Source: Alphaproteobacteria bacterium
Lineage (GTDB): Bacteria > Pseudomonadota > Alphaproteobacteria > CACIAM-22H2
Assembly (NCBI GenBank): GCA_017308135.1
Contig: JAFKFM010000009.1
Coordinates: 248,001-312,000 of the forward strand
Length of the DNA stretch: 64,000 bases
Reading direction: 5' to 3'
Shown here: positions 7,514-17,762 of the stretch, piece after piece
Layout of the letters: the number at the start of each line of letters is the position of its first letter
How positions within the stretch are numbered: position 1 is the stretch's first letter
Position numbers and translations under genes: made by a program
The notes under the pieces: generated by a model
The model's database searches: none
What the model was told of the DNA's origin: nothing
The model's input: the letters and a program-made list of their open reading frames with translations, nothing else

Positions 7514-8842
7514 CTAATGCTTGGCCGGTTCGGGCGGCGAAAGCAACTCGGGCTTCGCGATCTCGCGCACGGCGGTATCGAGGGGCTTCAATTCCTCGAA
7601 TTTCGCATCCTCGGGGCCCGCCCCCAGCTCGTTGAGCTTGCGCGCCGCCGGGAACACACGGCTTTCGAGCGAGCCGACCGATTTGTTATAGGCGTCGACC
7701 GCGCGCTTGAGGCCCGAGCCCACATCGGCGACGTGGCCCGCCATATCGCTCATGCGCTTGAACAACTCGCGCCCTTGGTCGGAGATCGCGCGCGCATTCT
7801 CGGCGAGCTTCTCCTGCCGCCAGCCGCGCTCGACCGTCCAGAGCAGCGAGATCAGCGTCGTCGGCGTGGCGATCAACACGCGATCATTGGCCGCGTCGTC
7901 GAGCAAAGCGGGATCGGCCTGCACCGCCGCCGAGAAGAAGGATTCGCCCGGCACGAACATCACGACGAACTCGGGCGCGTCGGGGAATTGCTCCCAATAC
8001 GACTTGGCCGATAGGCGCTTGAAGTGGTCGCGCACTTGGCGCGCGTGATCGGCCATGAATTTGGCACGAACGGTTTCGTCGGCCGCTTCGACCGCCGCGA
8101 GGAACGCCGCCGTCGGCGCCTTGGCGTCGACCACCACGACGCGGCCCGCGGGCATGCGCACGATCATGTCGGGGCGCAGGCGTCCGCCCTCACCCACACT
8201 CTCCTGCTCGGCGAAGTCGACATAATCCGACATGCCGGCGAGCGTGACCGTGTTGTGCAGCGTGCGTTCGCCCCAGCGGCCCTTCACATGCGGCGTCTTC
8301 AACGCTTGGACGAGCGCGCGCGTCTCGCGGCCCAATTCGCCGATCTGCTGGTTGAACAACCCGTCCTTTTCGGCGCGCGCCTTGTCCATCGCCTCGACGC
8401 GCTTGTCGAAGTTCTGCAGCGTTTCGCGCAAGGGCTGAACCAGACCGACGATCGCCTTCTCGCGCGCTTCTTGCTCGGCCTTCGCGCGCTCGCGATCGGC
8501 GTCGAGCGCGTCCTTGGCGATCGCCTTGAAATGCTCGGAAAGCTGTTCGCGCGCGACCTGGAACGCCTTGCGCTCGGATTCGAGTTCGGCTTCGAGCTTC
8601 GCCTTGGCGCGCCCGACTTCGATCGCGTCGCCCTGCACGCGGGCGAGATCGGCTTCGATCTGGGGCACGCGCTTGGCGAGTTCCTCGAACCGCAACGCGG
8701 CGTCGAGCCGTTCGCGTGTGCCGCGCAATTCGGCTTCGGCCCGTTCGGCGCGGGCGAGAGCTTCCCCGCCGCGCGCGCGCAGGGCGAAGAAAACGACGAT
8801 GGCGCCAAGCGCCAGCCCGGCGGCGAAATAGAGAATATCCAT
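7514..8842 (-). CDS. rmuC: DNA recombination protein RmuC
   Basis: The ATG at 8842 gives 442 residues: an N-terminal membrane helix (ILYFAAGLALGAIVVFFALR), a long Ala/Glu/Arg-rich coiled coil (about 30-160), then the conserved RmuC nuclease-like domain with KGRWGERTLHNTVTLAGM, RPDMIVRMPAGRVVVVDAK, FVVMFVPGESFF and LIATPTTLISLLWTVERGW. RmuC limits recombination at inverted repeats; the fold is related to restriction-type endonucleases. It lies immediately downstream of recR, so a recombination-themed operon is likely. A longer open frame extends upstream through recR but lacks any family similarity and is ignored. Confidence 0.93.
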   Translation of the reverse strand: MDILYFAAGLALGAIVVFFALRARGGEALARAERAEAELRGTRERLDAALRFEELAKRVPQIEADLARVQGDAIEVGRAKAKLEAELESERKAFQVAREQLSEHFKAIAKDALDADRERAKAEQEAREKAIVGLVQPLRETLQNFDKRVEAMDKARAEKDGLFNQQIGELGRETRALVQALKTPHVKGRWGERTLHNTVTLAGMSDYVDFAEQESVGEGGRLRPDMIVRMPAGRVVVVDAKAPTAAFLAAVEAADETVRAKFMADHARQVRDHFKRLSAKSYWEQFPDAPEFVVMFVPGESFFSAAVQADPALLDDAANDRVLIATPTTLISLLWTVERGWRQEKLAENARAISDQGRELFKRMSDMAGHVADVGSGLKRAVDAYNKSVGSLESRVFPAARKLNELGAGPEDAKFEELKPLDTAVREIAKPELLSPPEPAKH

Positions 8843-8868
8843 AGGTTGGAGTGTAGCCCGATTCGGGG

Positions 8869-9462
8869 CTACACGGCGCGGCGCGCGCGCAAGGCCGCGA
8901 CCAGCGTTCCGTCGTCGAGATAATCGAGCTCGCCGCCCACCGGGACACCGTGGGCGAGGCGCGTGATTTCCGCACCCGACGAACTCAAACGGTCGGCGAC
9001 GTAATGCGCCGTCGTCTGGCCTTCGACCGTGGCGTTGAGCGCCAGCACCACTTCGCGCACGCGCCCGCCCGCGCAACGTTCGACCAGCGTGGCGAGGTTC
9101 AAATCCTGCGGCCCGCGCCCATCCAGCGCCGAGAGCGTGCCGCCGAGCACGTGATAGACGCCCTTGAACCCGGCCGTGCGTTCGATCGCCCAGAGATCGG
9201 CGACGTCCTCGACCACGCAGACCAATTGCCGGTCGCGCTTGTCGTCGGCACAGACCGAGCACGGATCGCGCGTGTCGAGATTGCCGCAGGTTTGGCAGGT
9301 CTTGATCGCCTCGGCGGCGGCGCTGAGCGCGTCGATCAGCGGCAGCAGCGTCGCTTCTTTCTTCTTTAGAAGCTGCAACGCCGCGCGGCGCGCCGAGCGC
9401 GGGCCCAAACCCGGCAGCTTCGACAGCAACCGGACCAGCGTGTCGATCTCGGGCCCGTTCAT
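8869..9462 (-). CDS. recR: Recombination protein RecR
   Basis: A 197-residue protein of normal family length. It shows the N-terminal helix-hairpin-helix ([17 protein letters not shown]), the four-Cys zinc finger ([16 protein letters not shown], about 57-72) and the Toprim domain with [16 protein letters not shown] and the [13 protein letters not shown] stretch. With RecF and RecO it loads RecA on gapped DNA. It follows ybaB by seven bases in the order dnaX-ybaB-recR, which is widely conserved among bacteria. Confidence 0.97.
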   Translation of the reverse strand: MNGPEIDTLVRLLSKLPGLGPRSARRAALQLLKKKEATLLPLIDALSAAAEAIKTCQTCGNLDTRDPCSVCADDKRDRQLVCVVEDVADLWAIERTAGFKGVYHVLGGTLSALDGRGPQDLNLATLVERCAGGRVREVVLALNATVEGQTTAHYVADRLSSSGAEITRLAHGVPVGGELDYLDDGTLVAALRARRAV

Positions 9463-9469
9463 GCGCGGC

Positions 9470-9793
9470 TCAGAAGGGCAGCTTCATGCCCGGCGGCAAC
9501 GACAGCCCGCCCGTGACTTCGCGCATCTGATCGGCGGCGGCGGCGTCGGCCTTGCCCTTGGCGTCGGCCATGGCGGCGACGATCAGATCCTCCAGCACTT
9601 CGACGTCGGCGGGGACGAGCAACGCCGGATCGATCTTCACCCGGCGCACATCGCCCTTGGCGGTCGTGGTCACTTCGACCATGCCGCCGCCCGCCCGGCC
9701 CTGCACTTCCAAGCTGCCGAGCTTTTCCTGCATCTCGGCCATCTTCGACTGCATCTGCTGGGCCTGCTTCATCAGGGCGCCGAGATTCTTCAT
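9470..9793 (-). CDS. ybaB: YbaB/EbfC family nucleoid-associated protein
   Basis: 107 residues starting [20 protein letters not shown], the standard N-terminal helix of the family, followed by [20 protein letters not shown] and a Gly/Met/Pro-rich C-terminus ([13 protein letters not shown]) typical of the group. YbaB dimers bind DNA as nucleoid-associated proteins. Its ATG overlaps the dnaX stop by four bases (ATGA), so translation is coupled, and recR follows directly. Confidence 0.96.
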   Translation of the reverse strand: MKNLGALMKQAQQMQSKMAEMQEKLGSLEVQGRAGGGMVEVTTTAKGDVRRVKIDPALLVPADVEVLEDLIVAAMADAKGKADAAAADQMREVTGGLSLPPGMKLPF

Positions 9794-11568
9794 GCGAACG
9801 GATCCTCGTCGAGTTCGTAGTTGTCCGGGATCATATAGGCTTCCTCGCCCTCGGGCGCATCGCCCGGATCGCCGGCTTCCACCGGGGCGGCGACGAAACC
9901 GGGCGCCGCGTCGTCCGCACCGCGCACGGATTCGACGTAAGCGCCGGGAAACGCCGCGAGCACGGCGGCGACCAGCGGGTCTTCCGTCGCCGCTTGTTTC
10001 TTGGCGTCGCGCGCTTGCGCGGCGCGCGTGGCCAGCGTGGGCTCGCCCTGCGCTTGGCCGTCGAACGACACGAGCCAAACGCGGCCGGTCCATTCCTGCA
10101 ATTTCGCGGCGACTTGCGGCGCGAAATTCTTGTCGACCGACGGGATCGGCATCAATACGAGCTTGCCCGGCTCGAACGTCACGACACGCGCCGAGTTGTA
10201 GAGCACGCCGTAAAGCCGGCCTTCGCGCTTGTCTTGGAAAAGCTGCGCCAACTCGGCGAAGGTCGCGAGTTCGGTCGCCGCACTGGGCGCGGCGCGCGCC
10301 ATCGTCACCGGCGCGGGATTGCTGGCGACCAAGGCGGCCGCGGCCATCGCGCGTGCCCCGCCCCCGCCCCCGCCGCCATTCGGGCGGCCGGCGGGCGCGT
10401 CGCCCGCTTTGGTCAGGCGATCGACGAGATCGGCGGGCGACGGCAAGTTGGCGGCGTAGCACAGCCGCACGATCAGCATTTCCAGCGCCGCGAAAGGCTG
10501 CGGCGCGTTCTGCACTTCGCCCACACCCTTCAGCAGCACCTGCCACGACCGCGCGAGCACCGGCACGGTCAGCGATTTCGCCATGGCGAGGCCGCGCACG
10601 CGCTCGGTTTCCGGCAGGCCCGATTCATTGGCAAGATCGGGCGCCACTTTGAACCGCGTCAGCGTGTGCGAGATTTCGAGCAAATCCTGCACGACGACCA
10701 GCGGCTCGGCCCCGCGCGCGTAGAGATCGGCGACGCGCACGAGGGCGGCGGACGCATCGCCCTTCATGATTTCTTCGAACAGGTCGAAGCCTTGCGCGCG
10801 ATCGGCGAGGCCCAGCAGATTGCGCACCTGTTCTTCGGTCACCTCGCCGTCGGCCGACGCCAACGCACGGTCAAGCAGCGACAGGCCGTCGCGCGCCGAA
10901 CCATCCGCCGCGCGGGCAAGCAGCGCCGCCGCCCCTTGCGCGACCGCGCGGTTTTCCTTCGCGGCGACGTTGGTGAGGTGCTTGGCGAGCGTGGCCTGAT
11001 CGAAGCGGCGCAGATCGAAACGCTGGCAGCGCGACAGCACCGTGACCGGCACTTTGCGGATTTCGGTCGTCGCGAAAATGAACTTTGCGTGGGCGGGCGG
11101 CTCCTCCAGCGTTTTGAGGAGCGCGTTCCACGCCTGGTTCGAAAGCATGTGGACTTCGTCCACGATGTAGATCTTGTAGCGCGCCGAAACGGGGCGATAG
11201 CGCACCGCCTCGATCAACTCGCGCACGTTGCCGACACCGTTATTCGACGCGGCGTCGATCTCGATCACGTCGAGATGCTTGTCCTCCGCGATCGCCACGC
11301 AATGCTCGCACACGCCGCAGGGATCGATCGTCGGGCCGCCCTTGCCGTCCGGGCCGATGCAGTTCAGCGCGCGCGCCACGATGCGCGCCGTCGTGGTCTT
11401 GCCCACGCCGCGCACGCCGGTCAGCACGAACGCATGATGGATGCGGCCCGTTTCGATCGCGTTGGCGAGGGTACGCACCAGCGCTTCCTGCCCGACCAAG
11501 TCGGACAGGCGCGTCGGCCGGTATTTCCGGGCCAGCACCTGATATTGGGCGGTCTCGGATTCGGCCAT
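9790..11568 (-). CDS. dnaX: DNA polymerase III subunit gamma/tau
   Basis: The clamp-loader ATPase begins MAESETAQYQVLARKYRPTR. Walker A is GVRGVGKTTTARI (about 51-63), a zinc-binding CGVCEHC follows, Walker B is YIVDEVHML and sensor 1 is FATTEIRKVPVTVLSRCQRF. The C-terminal third (after about residue 380) is Ala/Gly/Pro-rich and then a tau-like domain. An in-frame GTG six bases further upstream is possible, but the ATG at 11568 fits homologues. I see no obvious A-rich slippage site for making a short gamma form. The SRP RNA gene lies just upstream on the same strand. Confidence 0.96.
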   Translation of the reverse strand: MAESETAQYQVLARKYRPTRLSDLVGQEALVRTLANAIETGRIHHAFVLTGVRGVGKTTTARIVARALNCIGPDGKGGPTIDPCGVCEHCVAIAEDKHLDVIEIDAASNNGVGNVRELIEAVRYRPVSARYKIYIVDEVHMLSNQAWNALLKTLEEPPAHAKFIFATTEIRKVPVTVLSRCQRFDLRRFDQATLAKHLTNVAAKENRAVAQGAAALLARAADGSARDGLSLLDRALASADGEVTEEQVRNLLGLADRAQGFDLFEEIMKGDASAALVRVADLYARGAEPLVVVQDLLEISHTLTRFKVAPDLANESGLPETERVRGLAMAKSLTVPVLARSWQVLLKGVGEVQNAPQPFAALEMLIVRLCYAANLPSPADLVDRLTKAGDAPAGRPNGGGGGGGARAMAAAALVASNPAPVTMARAAPSAATELATFAELAQLFQDKREGRLYGVLYNSARVVTFEPGKLVLMPIPSVDKNFAPQVAAKLQEWTGRVWLVSFDGQAQGEPTLATRAAQARDAKKQAATEDPLVAAVLAAFPGAYVESVRGADDAAPGFVAAPVEAGDPGDAPEGEEAYMIPDNYELDEDPFA

Positions 11569-11593
11569 CGTCACGCGCGGCTGGAGAAAAAGG

Positions 11594-11695
11594 GTGGGAG
11601 GCTGGACGTCGACCCGGGTGGAGACTCGTTACGGCTGCTTCCTTCCGGACCTGACCGGGTTGGCGAGGCACTCGTCCGCCGCCAACCTCCCGGGG
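11594..11695 (-). ncRNA. ffs: Signal recognition particle RNA, small bacterial type (4.5S)
   Basis: The minus strand carries the near-invariant SRP apical core GGTCAGGTCCGGAAGGAAGC (read from about 11660 down to 11640), enclosed by long complementary arms: GGGAGGTTGG near 11692 pairs with CCAGCCTCCC near 11600. The transcript ends in a T-run (TTTTT at 11588-11592 on the minus strand). The length of about 100 nt fits the short form that binds Ffh. Position directly upstream of dnaX is the usual one in alphaproteobacteria. Ends are approximate. Confidence 0.95.
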
Positions 11696-11811
11696 GTTAT
11701 ATAGCGGGTTGGAACGCCGGTTGCCAGACTCCCTTGTTCCCGGCTTAAGGCCTTGATTTCACGTCAAGCGGGCGGCTGGCGGCGACTCGAACACCGCGCT
11801 AGTGTCGGCCT

Positions 11812-12717
11812 ATGGAACGCCCGAATTTCTACGCTTCGCTCCCGCTCGACCGGAAATCCGAACTGCGCCGCGACGACGCGTTCGTGATTTCGCGCCTGGA
11901 ACATCGCGAGGCGCGGTTCGTGCCGGTGTGGCGCACACGCAATCTGGTGCGCGAAGGCCAGGCCCCGCAAGCCGTGTGGCTCACCCGCACGCGCATCGAA
12001 CAGATTTCGGTCTCGGCACCGGTCTATTTGGGCGATTGGGGCGACGTGCCTTATTTCGCCGCCGATATCAGCCATCTCGAGGAGACCGAGCTGACGATCC
12101 ACGCGCCGGAAGGCGCCTTCGTCGATCTGCGCGGTGTCGGCGCGATGATGAACCGCGACGAAGGCGGCTTGCTCGCCTATGCGCGCGGCCTCGCCTGGTG
12201 GCACGCGCGCAATCGTTTTTGCGGCGTGTGCGGTGCGCCCAATCGCGCGGAAGCGGGCGGGCATGTTCTGCGCTGCACGAACCCGAATTGCGCGACCGAG
12301 CATTTCCCGCGCACCGATCCCGCCGTGATCATGCTGATCGTCAGCGGCGACAAATGCCTGCTGGGCCGCAACCGGCGCTTTCCGCTGCCGATGTATTCGA
12401 CCCTCGCGGGCTTCGTCGAGCCGGGCGAAAGCCTCGAAGATTGCGTGCGCCGCGAGACGTTCGAGGAAGCAGGTATTCGCGTGGGCGATGTCGAATATCG
12501 CTCCTCGCAGCCTTGGCCGTTCCCGTCGTCGATCATGCTCGGCTTCTGGGGCGAAGCGCTGAACGAAGACATTGTGCGCGACGACGAGGAATTGATGGAC
12601 GCGCGCTGGGTCACGCGCGAATTCCTGCGCCAAGACCACGACCCCGACCAGTTCCGCCTGCCGCGCGCCGATTCGATCGCGCGCCGCTTGATCGAAGAAT
12701 GGATCGCGACGGGCTGA
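11812..12717 (+). CDS. nudC: NAD(+)/NADH diphosphatase NudC
   Basis: The 301-residue protein has the family layout: a variable N-terminal half, a four-Cys zinc ribbon (CGVCG ... CTNPNC, about 138-163), and a Nudix domain with GFVEPGESLEDCVRRETFEE plus the following AGI. The SQPWPFPS element downstream is specific to NudC. Such enzymes hydrolyse NADH to NMNH and AMP and, in E. coli, remove NAD caps from RNA. The gene is divergent from the SRP RNA/dnaX unit and is followed one base later by the TPR gene. Confidence 0.95.
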   Translation: MERPNFYASLPLDRKSELRRDDAFVISRLEHREARFVPVWRTRNLVREGQAPQAVWLTRTRIEQISVSAPVYLGDWGDVPYFAADISHLEETELTIHAPEGAFVDLRGVGAMMNRDEGGLLAYARGLAWWHARNRFCGVCGAPNRAEAGGHVLRCTNPNCATEHFPRTDPAVIMLIVSGDKCLLGRNRRFPLPMYSTLAGFVEPGESLEDCVRRETFEEAGIRVGDVEYRSSQPWPFPSSIMLGFWGEALNEDIVRDDEELMDARWVTREFLRQDHDPDQFRLPRADSIARRLIEEWIATG

Positions 12718-12718
12718 C

Positions 12719-13957
12719 ATGGCGCTGGATCGCAACGGCTACGCGCTGACGACGAACCGCGAGGCGACCGAGGCCTATAACGCTGGTCTCGATAAGCTGC
12801 TGTCGGCCAATGCGGGCGCCGCCGCCGATTTCGAACGCGCCATCGCGACCGATCCCGATTACGCGCCCGCTTATGCCGCCTTGGCGCGTTGCCACCAAGT
12901 ATACGGCGATCGCGCGCGCGCCAAAGCCGCCATCGCCGCCGCGCGCGAGAAGGCGCCGAAATTTTCCGGTCGCGAGGCCGGGCTGGTCGCGTGTTTGGGC
13001 TTCGTGCTCGACGGCAAAGGGGCCGAGGCCCTCGCCGCCATCCAAGCGCATATGCGGGAATTCCCGCGCGACGCGCTGGCGCTGTCGCCGGTTTGCGGCG
13101 TGTTCGGCATTTACGGCTTCTCGGGCCGGACGGGCCGCGACAAGGATTTGCGCGACTATCTCGACACGCTGGAAGCGGGCTTCGGCGACGATTGGTGGTT
13201 CCTCGTCCAGCACGGTTTCGCGCGGATTGAAACCGGCGATGTCGCGCGCGGGGCCGCGAAGGTCGATCGCGCGATGGAATTATTCCCGCGCGAGGCGAAT
13301 GGTGCCCATATCCGTGCGCATGCGCATTACGAGTTGGGCGAAGCCCGCGCGGGCTACGCCGCGCTGGCCGAGTGGATGAAGCCCTATCCGCGCGACGCGC
13401 TGATGTATTGCCATCTCGATTGGCATCGCGCGTTGTGGGCGCTCGATCTGGGCAAGGCCGACGACGCGTGGGCGATCTATCGCAGCTCTGTGGCGCCCGG
13501 CGCGCTTTGGGGCCCGTCGCTGAACGTGGCGACCGATGCGGCATCGTTCCTGTTACGCGCGGAATTCGCGGGATCGCCCCGCGACACGGGCGAATGGAAA
13601 CGCGTCGCCGATTACACCCGCGCCGAGTTTCCGCGCGCGGGCATCGCCTTCGTCGATGTGCACACATTGCTCGCCGCAAGTATGGCGGGCGACGACGACG
13701 CGTTCATCGAACGCAAATCGGGCTTGCGCGGCCCCGCCGTCGATATGGTCGCTGGCTTGGGCGAAGCCTTCCGCGCCTATGCGAAGGGCGAATACGCAAG
13801 CGCGGCCGCATCCCTCGCCCCGCTGCTGCCCACGCATGAACGCATCGGCGGCAGCCGCGCCCAGCGCGACCTATTGGAGGTGCTTTACCTTCAGGCGCTG
13901 CGCCATGCCGGACGTGCCGCCGACGCCGCGGCTTACGCGAAAACGCGGCGGCGCTAA
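12719..13957 (+). CDS. TPR-repeat protein resembling the TTC38 family, 412 aa
   Basis: The protein opens with [20 protein letters not shown], which resembles the start of TTC38-like proteins, followed by TPR-like helices ([20 protein letters not shown] at about 36-55) and repeated helical pairs to the end. Features kept in such proteins include [15 protein letters not shown], the [19 protein letters not shown] helix pair and a late [11 protein letters not shown] motif. No signal peptide or membrane segment is seen. The start codon is one base after the nudC stop, so co-transcription with nudC is likely. The molecular function of the family is not known. Confidence 0.75.
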   Translation: MALDRNGYALTTNREATEAYNAGLDKLLSANAGAAADFERAIATDPDYAPAYAALARCHQVYGDRARAKAAIAAAREKAPKFSGREAGLVACLGFVLDGKGAEALAAIQAHMREFPRDALALSPVCGVFGIYGFSGRTGRDKDLRDYLDTLEAGFGDDWWFLVQHGFARIETGDVARGAAKVDRAMELFPREANGAHIRAHAHYELGEARAGYAALAEWMKPYPRDALMYCHLDWHRALWALDLGKADDAWAIYRSSVAPGALWGPSLNVATDAASFLLRAEFAGSPRDTGEWKRVADYTRAEFPRAGIAFVDVHTLLAASMAGDDDAFIERKSGLRGPAVDMVAGLGEAFRAYAKGEYASAAASLAPLLPTHERIGGSRAQRDLLEVLYLQALRHAGRAADAAAYAKTRRR

Positions 13958-14424
13958 CCGCGCCCGCGATAGGGCGCCACGCCCGTGTCGGGCAGCCAAA
14001 GCCCTTTCGGCGGCAAGCCGGTCTGCCAGAACACGTCGATCGGCATGCCGCCGCGCGGATACCAATAGCCGCCGATGCGCAGATATTTCGGCGACAGCAG
14101 CTTCACCAGCGTCTTGCCGATATCGACGGTGCAGGCTTCGTGGAACGCGCCGTGATTGCGGAAGCTTTGCAGGAACAGCTTGAGCGCCTTCGATTCCACC
14201 AGGAATTTGCGCGGCACGTAGTCGATCACGATATGCGCGAAATCGGGCTGGCCGGTGATCGGGCACAGCGACGTGAATTCGGGCGCGGTGAAGCGCACGA
14301 GATAATCCGTGCCCGGATGCGGATTGGGCACGCGCTCGAGCTTCGCCAGCGACGGGTCGGCGGGGATCGCCGTTTCGTTGCCGAGCTGCGTGAGCCCCGC
14401 ATAGATCGATTTCGCTTTAGGCAT
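13954..14424 (-). CDS. queF: NADPH-dependent 7-cyano-7-deazaguanine reductase QueF
   Basis: The 156-residue protein is the short, unimodular QueF. It contains the catalytic Cys in [14 protein letters not shown] (about residue 54), the QueF motif [15 protein letters not shown] with its conserved Glu, and FHEACTVDI. It reduces preQ0 to preQ1 for queuosine in tRNA. It is the last gene of a queG-queA-tgt-queF string; its start overlaps the tgt stop by 8 bases. The 3' end overlaps the convergent TPR gene by 4 bases. Confidence 0.96.
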   Translation of the reverse strand: MPKAKSIYAGLTQLGNETAIPADPSLAKLERVPNPHPGTDYLVRFTAPEFTSLCPITGQPDFAHIVIDYVPRKFLVESKALKLFLQSFRNHGAFHEACTVDIGKTLVKLLSPKYLRIGGYWYPRGGMPIDVFWQTGLPPKGLWLPDTGVAPYRGRG

Positions 14425-15544
14425 CTTCTTTCGTCTCCAAACCGATCCGCGCTTCGAACATTTTGCGCCACGCGTCGAAACGGTTTTCGACGATGGCGCC
14501 GCGGATGTCGCGCATCAGATCCTGATAGTAATGCAGATTGTGCCAGGTGAGCAGCATCGGCCCGAGGATTTCGCCCGCCCGGATCAAATGGTGGATATAG
14601 GCGCGGCCGTAATTGCGGCAAGCGGGACAGCCGCAGGCCGCATCGATGGGCCGCGTATCCTCGGCGAATTTCGCGTTGCGTAGATTCATCGGGCCGTCGC
14701 AGGTGAAGGCCTGCCCCGTGCGGCCTGACCGCGTGGGCAGCACGCAATCGAACATGTCCACGCCGAGGCCGACGGCCGCGACGATATCCTGCGGCTTGCC
14801 CACGCCCATCATGTAGCGCGGTTTGTCGGCCGGCATGAAGGGCTCGACCGCCGCCAGCGTTTCCTCGCGGTCCTTCTTGGGCTCGCCCACCGCCAGCCCG
14901 CCGATCGCGTAGCCGTGGAAACCGATCTCGGCGAGCGCTTTCGCGCTTTCCTCGCGCAGATCGGCATAGGTCGAGCCCTGCACGATGCCGAAAATCGCGT
15001 AGCCCGGCCGCTCGACGAAGGCGTCGCGGCTGCGCTGGGCCCAGCGCATCGACAGGCGCATCGACTTCGCCGCATCTTCATGCGTCGCGGGCCAGTCGGT
15101 GCATTCGTCGAACGCCATGGTGATATCGGAATCCAGCTTGTGCTGGATCTGGATCGAGCGTTCGGGTGTGAGCTCGTGCGTCGAACCGTCGAGATGCGAT
15201 TGGAACACGACGCCGTGCTCGTCCATCTTCTTGCGCAGACCCTTCAGCGAGAAAACCTGATAGCCGCCGGAATCGGTCAGGATCGGCTTCGACCAGTTCA
15301 TGAACGGATGCAACCCGCCCAGTTTCTCGACGCGATCGGCGCCGGGGCGCAGCATCAGATGATAGGTGTTGCACAGCAGGATTTCCGCCCCCGTCGCGGC
15401 GACGCTGTCGGGAAGCATCGCCTTGACCGTCGCGGCCGTGCCCACCGGCATGAAGGCCGGCGTTTCGATCGTGCCGCGCGACGTGGTCACGCGCCCGCGC
15501 CGGGCACGGCCATCCTTGGCCAGAAGCTGGTATCCGAACTTCAC
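14417..15544 (-). CDS. tgt: Queuine/preQ1 tRNA-guanine transglycosylase
   Basis: Starts at GTG (15544), which overlaps the queA stop as GTGA and has GAGAGG upstream. The 375-residue protein carries the TIM-barrel signature [12 protein letters not shown], the nucleophile region GVGKPQDIV and [11 protein letters not shown] (catalytic Asp), and the C-terminal zinc site C-x-C-x2-C...H in [17 protein letters not shown]. It swaps guanine 34 for preQ1 in tRNAs with GUN anticodons. All active-site elements are intact. A long open frame upstream is an out-of-frame extension into queA and is not part of the gene. Confidence 0.96.
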   Translation of the reverse strand: MKFGYQLLAKDGRARRGRVTTSRGTIETPAFMPVGTAATVKAMLPDSVAATGAEILLCNTYHLMLRPGADRVEKLGGLHPFMNWSKPILTDSGGYQVFSLKGLRKKMDEHGVVFQSHLDGSTHELTPERSIQIQHKLDSDITMAFDECTDWPATHEDAAKSMRLSMRWAQRSRDAFVERPGYAIFGIVQGSTYADLREESAKALAEIGFHGYAIGGLAVGEPKKDREETLAAVEPFMPADKPRYMMGVGKPQDIVAAVGLGVDMFDCVLPTRSGRTGQAFTCDGPMNLRNAKFAEDTRPIDAACGCPACRNYGRAYIHHLIRAGEILGPMLLTWHNLHYYQDLMRDIRGAIVENRFDAWRKMFEARIGLETKEDA

Positions 15545-16575
15545 GAATTCCTCTCGATCAGCGACGCATCGCCGTAGCTGAAGAAGCGATACCCCGATGC
15601 GACCGCATGCGCATAGGCCGATTTCATCCGGTCCGTGCCCGCGAAGGCGCAAACCAGCATGAACAACGTCGATTTCGGCAAATGGAAATTGGTGAACAAC
15701 GCATCGGCCACGCGGAATTGGAAGCCCGGCAGGCAGAAAAGCCGCGTTTCCCCCGCCCAGGGCCGAACCTCGCCATGGATCGACGCGACGGTTTCGAGCA
15801 CGCGCAGCGCCGTCGTGCCCAGCGCCACGACGCGGCGCCCTTCGGCCTTCGCCGCGCGGATGCGGGCGGCGGTCGCATCGCTCACCTCGCCCCATTCGGC
15901 GTGCATCTTGTGGTCTTCGACGTTCTCGACCTTTACCGGCAGGAACGTGCCCGCCCCGATATGCAGCGTGACCGAGGCGCGCTCGATCCCCGCCGCGTCG
16001 AGTGCTGCGAGCAAGTCGGGCGTGAAATGCAAACCGGCGGTCGAGGCGGCAACCGCGCCGTCCTTGGCCGCGAATACGGTTTGATAGTTGCGCTCGTCGT
16101 CGGCGTCCGGCGTCGCGCGCTTGATATAGGGCGGCAGCGGCATCGCGCCGTATTTCTCCAGTGCGGCCATCAGCGCAGGACCCGCGACCGAGAAGCGCAG
16201 CAGCACATCCTCGTCCTTCGCCTCGACGATCGCCGAAACGCCGGGCGCATAGTCGATCCGGTCGCCGATCTTCAGGCGCTTCGATCCCTTGGCGAAAGCG
16301 CGCCACAGATCGGGGCCTTCCATTTTGTGCAGCGTCGTCTCGACGCGCGCGGCGCCGCGCGATCCCGTCAAGCGCGCCTTCAGCACGCGCGTATCGTTGA
16401 AGATCAGCAGATCGCCCGTACGCAATAGCGCGGGCAAATCCCGGATCGTGCGATCGGCGAGCGTGGCGCCGACATGCAGCAGGCGCGCGGAATCGCGCGG
16501 GATCGCGGGGGTTTGCGCGATCCTGTCCGGCGGCAGGTCGAAATCGAAGTCGCTGAGCTTCAAACCAGATCCCAT
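15541..16575 (-). CDS. queA: S-adenosylmethionine:tRNA ribosyltransferase-isomerase QueA
   Basis: The conserved N-terminus [20 protein letters not shown] appears directly after the start, followed by [14 protein letters not shown], the SAM-region AGLHFTP and the end motif [13 protein letters not shown] ... [12 protein letters not shown]. QueA transfers a ribosyl group from SAM to preQ1-tRNA, giving epoxyqueuosine. ATG at 16575 gives 344 residues and overlaps queG by 16 bases; a TTG at 16563 (TTGA overlap) is an alternative. It is followed by tgt with a 4-base overlap. Confidence 0.95.
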   Translation of the reverse strand: MGSGLKLSDFDFDLPPDRIAQTPAIPRDSARLLHVGATLADRTIRDLPALLRTGDLLIFNDTRVLKARLTGSRGAARVETTLHKMEGPDLWRAFAKGSKRLKIGDRIDYAPGVSAIVEAKDEDVLLRFSVAGPALMAALEKYGAMPLPPYIKRATPDADDERNYQTVFAAKDGAVAASTAGLHFTPDLLAALDAAGIERASVTLHIGAGTFLPVKVENVEDHKMHAEWGEVSDATAARIRAAKAEGRRVVALGTTALRVLETVASIHGEVRPWAGETRLFCLPGFQFRVADALFTNFHLPKSTLFMLVCAFAGTDRMKSAYAHAVASGYRFFSYGDASLIERNS

Positions 16576-17678
16576 TCGGTCCTGACGGCGGCGTCGGTTT
16601 CGCAAGAACCGAGGCGCCGCGCAAGGGCCGAATGTTTCGCGGGATCGAGGCGTTTGAGCGCCCAGGCCGCCATCGCGCGGACCAGCGGCGACGGGTCTTC
16701 CGCCAATCGCTCGGCGGCCGGGACCAGCGACGCGGATCGAGAGTTCCCGATGGCGATCAGCACGTTGCGCACGAAGCGGTCGCGGCCCACGCGCTTGATC
16801 GGCGAGCCGGCGAATTTCGTGCGGAACGCGGGATCGTCCAGCGCCGCCAGCTCGGCCAAGGCGGGCGCTTCGAGGTCGGCCCGCGATTTGAATTCGGCGT
16901 GGCGCGTGGCGGCGGCGAATTTGTTCCACGGGCACACGGAAAGGCAATCGTCGCAGCCATAGATGCGATTGCCCATCGCCGCGCGGAACTCCTCGGCGAT
17001 GTGGCCCTTATGCTCGATCGTCAGATACGAGATGCAACGCCGCGCATCCAACCGATAGGGCGCCGGAAACGCGTTGGTCGGGCAGATATCCAGGCAGCGC
17101 GAACAGCCGCCGCAATGATCGGTCTCGGCCGCGTCGGTCTCGAGTTCGAGCGTCGTCAGCACCGTGCCGAGGAACAGCCACGAGCCGAAGCCGCGCGAGA
17201 CGAGATTGGTGTGCTTGCCCTGCCAACCCAATCCCGCCGCTTGCGCCAAAGGCTTTTCGAGCAGCGGGGCCGTATCGACGAAAACCCGCGCGTCGCCGCC
17301 TTGGGTTTCCACGAGCCAGCGGCCCAGCGCCTTCAAACGGCGCTTGATCAGATCGTGATAATCCTTGTTGCGGGCGTAGACGGAGATCGTACCCGTTTCG
17401 GCGCGGCCCAGATCGTCGAGCGGATCGTGGTCGGGCCCGTAATTGGCGCCGAGCACGATGGCCGAGCGTGCCGGTTCCCACATCGCCGTCGGGTCGGCGC
17501 GGCGCGTGGCCGTCTCCGCCATCCAGCCCATATCGCCGTGATGGCCCGCTTCCAAAAACCGTCGCAAGCCCTCGCGCGCTTGTTCGCTGGACGCCGCCCG
17601 CGCGAACCCGACCGCCTCGAACCCGAGTTCGAGCGCCTTGGCGCGGATTTGGGCCGTCGGTTTATCCTGCGATTCCAT
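16560..17678 (-). CDS. queG: Epoxyqueuosine reductase QueG
   Basis: This 372-residue cobalamin and iron-sulfur enzyme does the last step to queuosine. Two ferredoxin-like clusters are visible, [16 protein letters not shown] and [14 protein letters not shown], and the catalytic Asp region [20 protein letters not shown] precedes [11 protein letters not shown]-terminal HEAT-like helices (about 300-365) should contact tRNA. The ATG at 17678 gives normal length; a longer frame upstream is noise. It leads the queG-queA-tgt-queF cluster and is divergent from xdhA with 84 bases between them. Early genes (queD, queE, queC) are not in this window. Confidence 0.95.
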   Translation of the reverse strand: MESQDKPTAQIRAKALELGFEAVGFARAASSEQAREGLRRFLEAGHHGDMGWMAETATRRADPTAMWEPARSAIVLGANYGPDHDPLDDLGRAETGTISVYARNKDYHDLIKRRLKALGRWLVETQGGDARVFVDTAPLLEKPLAQAAGLGWQGKHTNLVSRGFGSWLFLGTVLTTLELETDAAETDHCGGCSRCLDICPTNAFPAPYRLDARRCISYLTIEHKGHIAEEFRAAMGNRIYGCDDCLSVCPWNKFAAATRHAEFKSRADLEAPALAELAALDDPAFRTKFAGSPIKRVGRDRFVRNVLIAIGNSRSASLVPAAERLAEDPSPLVRAMAAWALKRLDPAKHSALARRLGSCETDAAVRTEWDLV

Positions 17679-17762
17679 ATCGGTATAAGGCGGCGGGGGA
17701 TGCGTTCCGCCCGATTCTTGCATATTCTGGGGCGGTATTGACCCCCTTCTTGGGAGCCTTGT

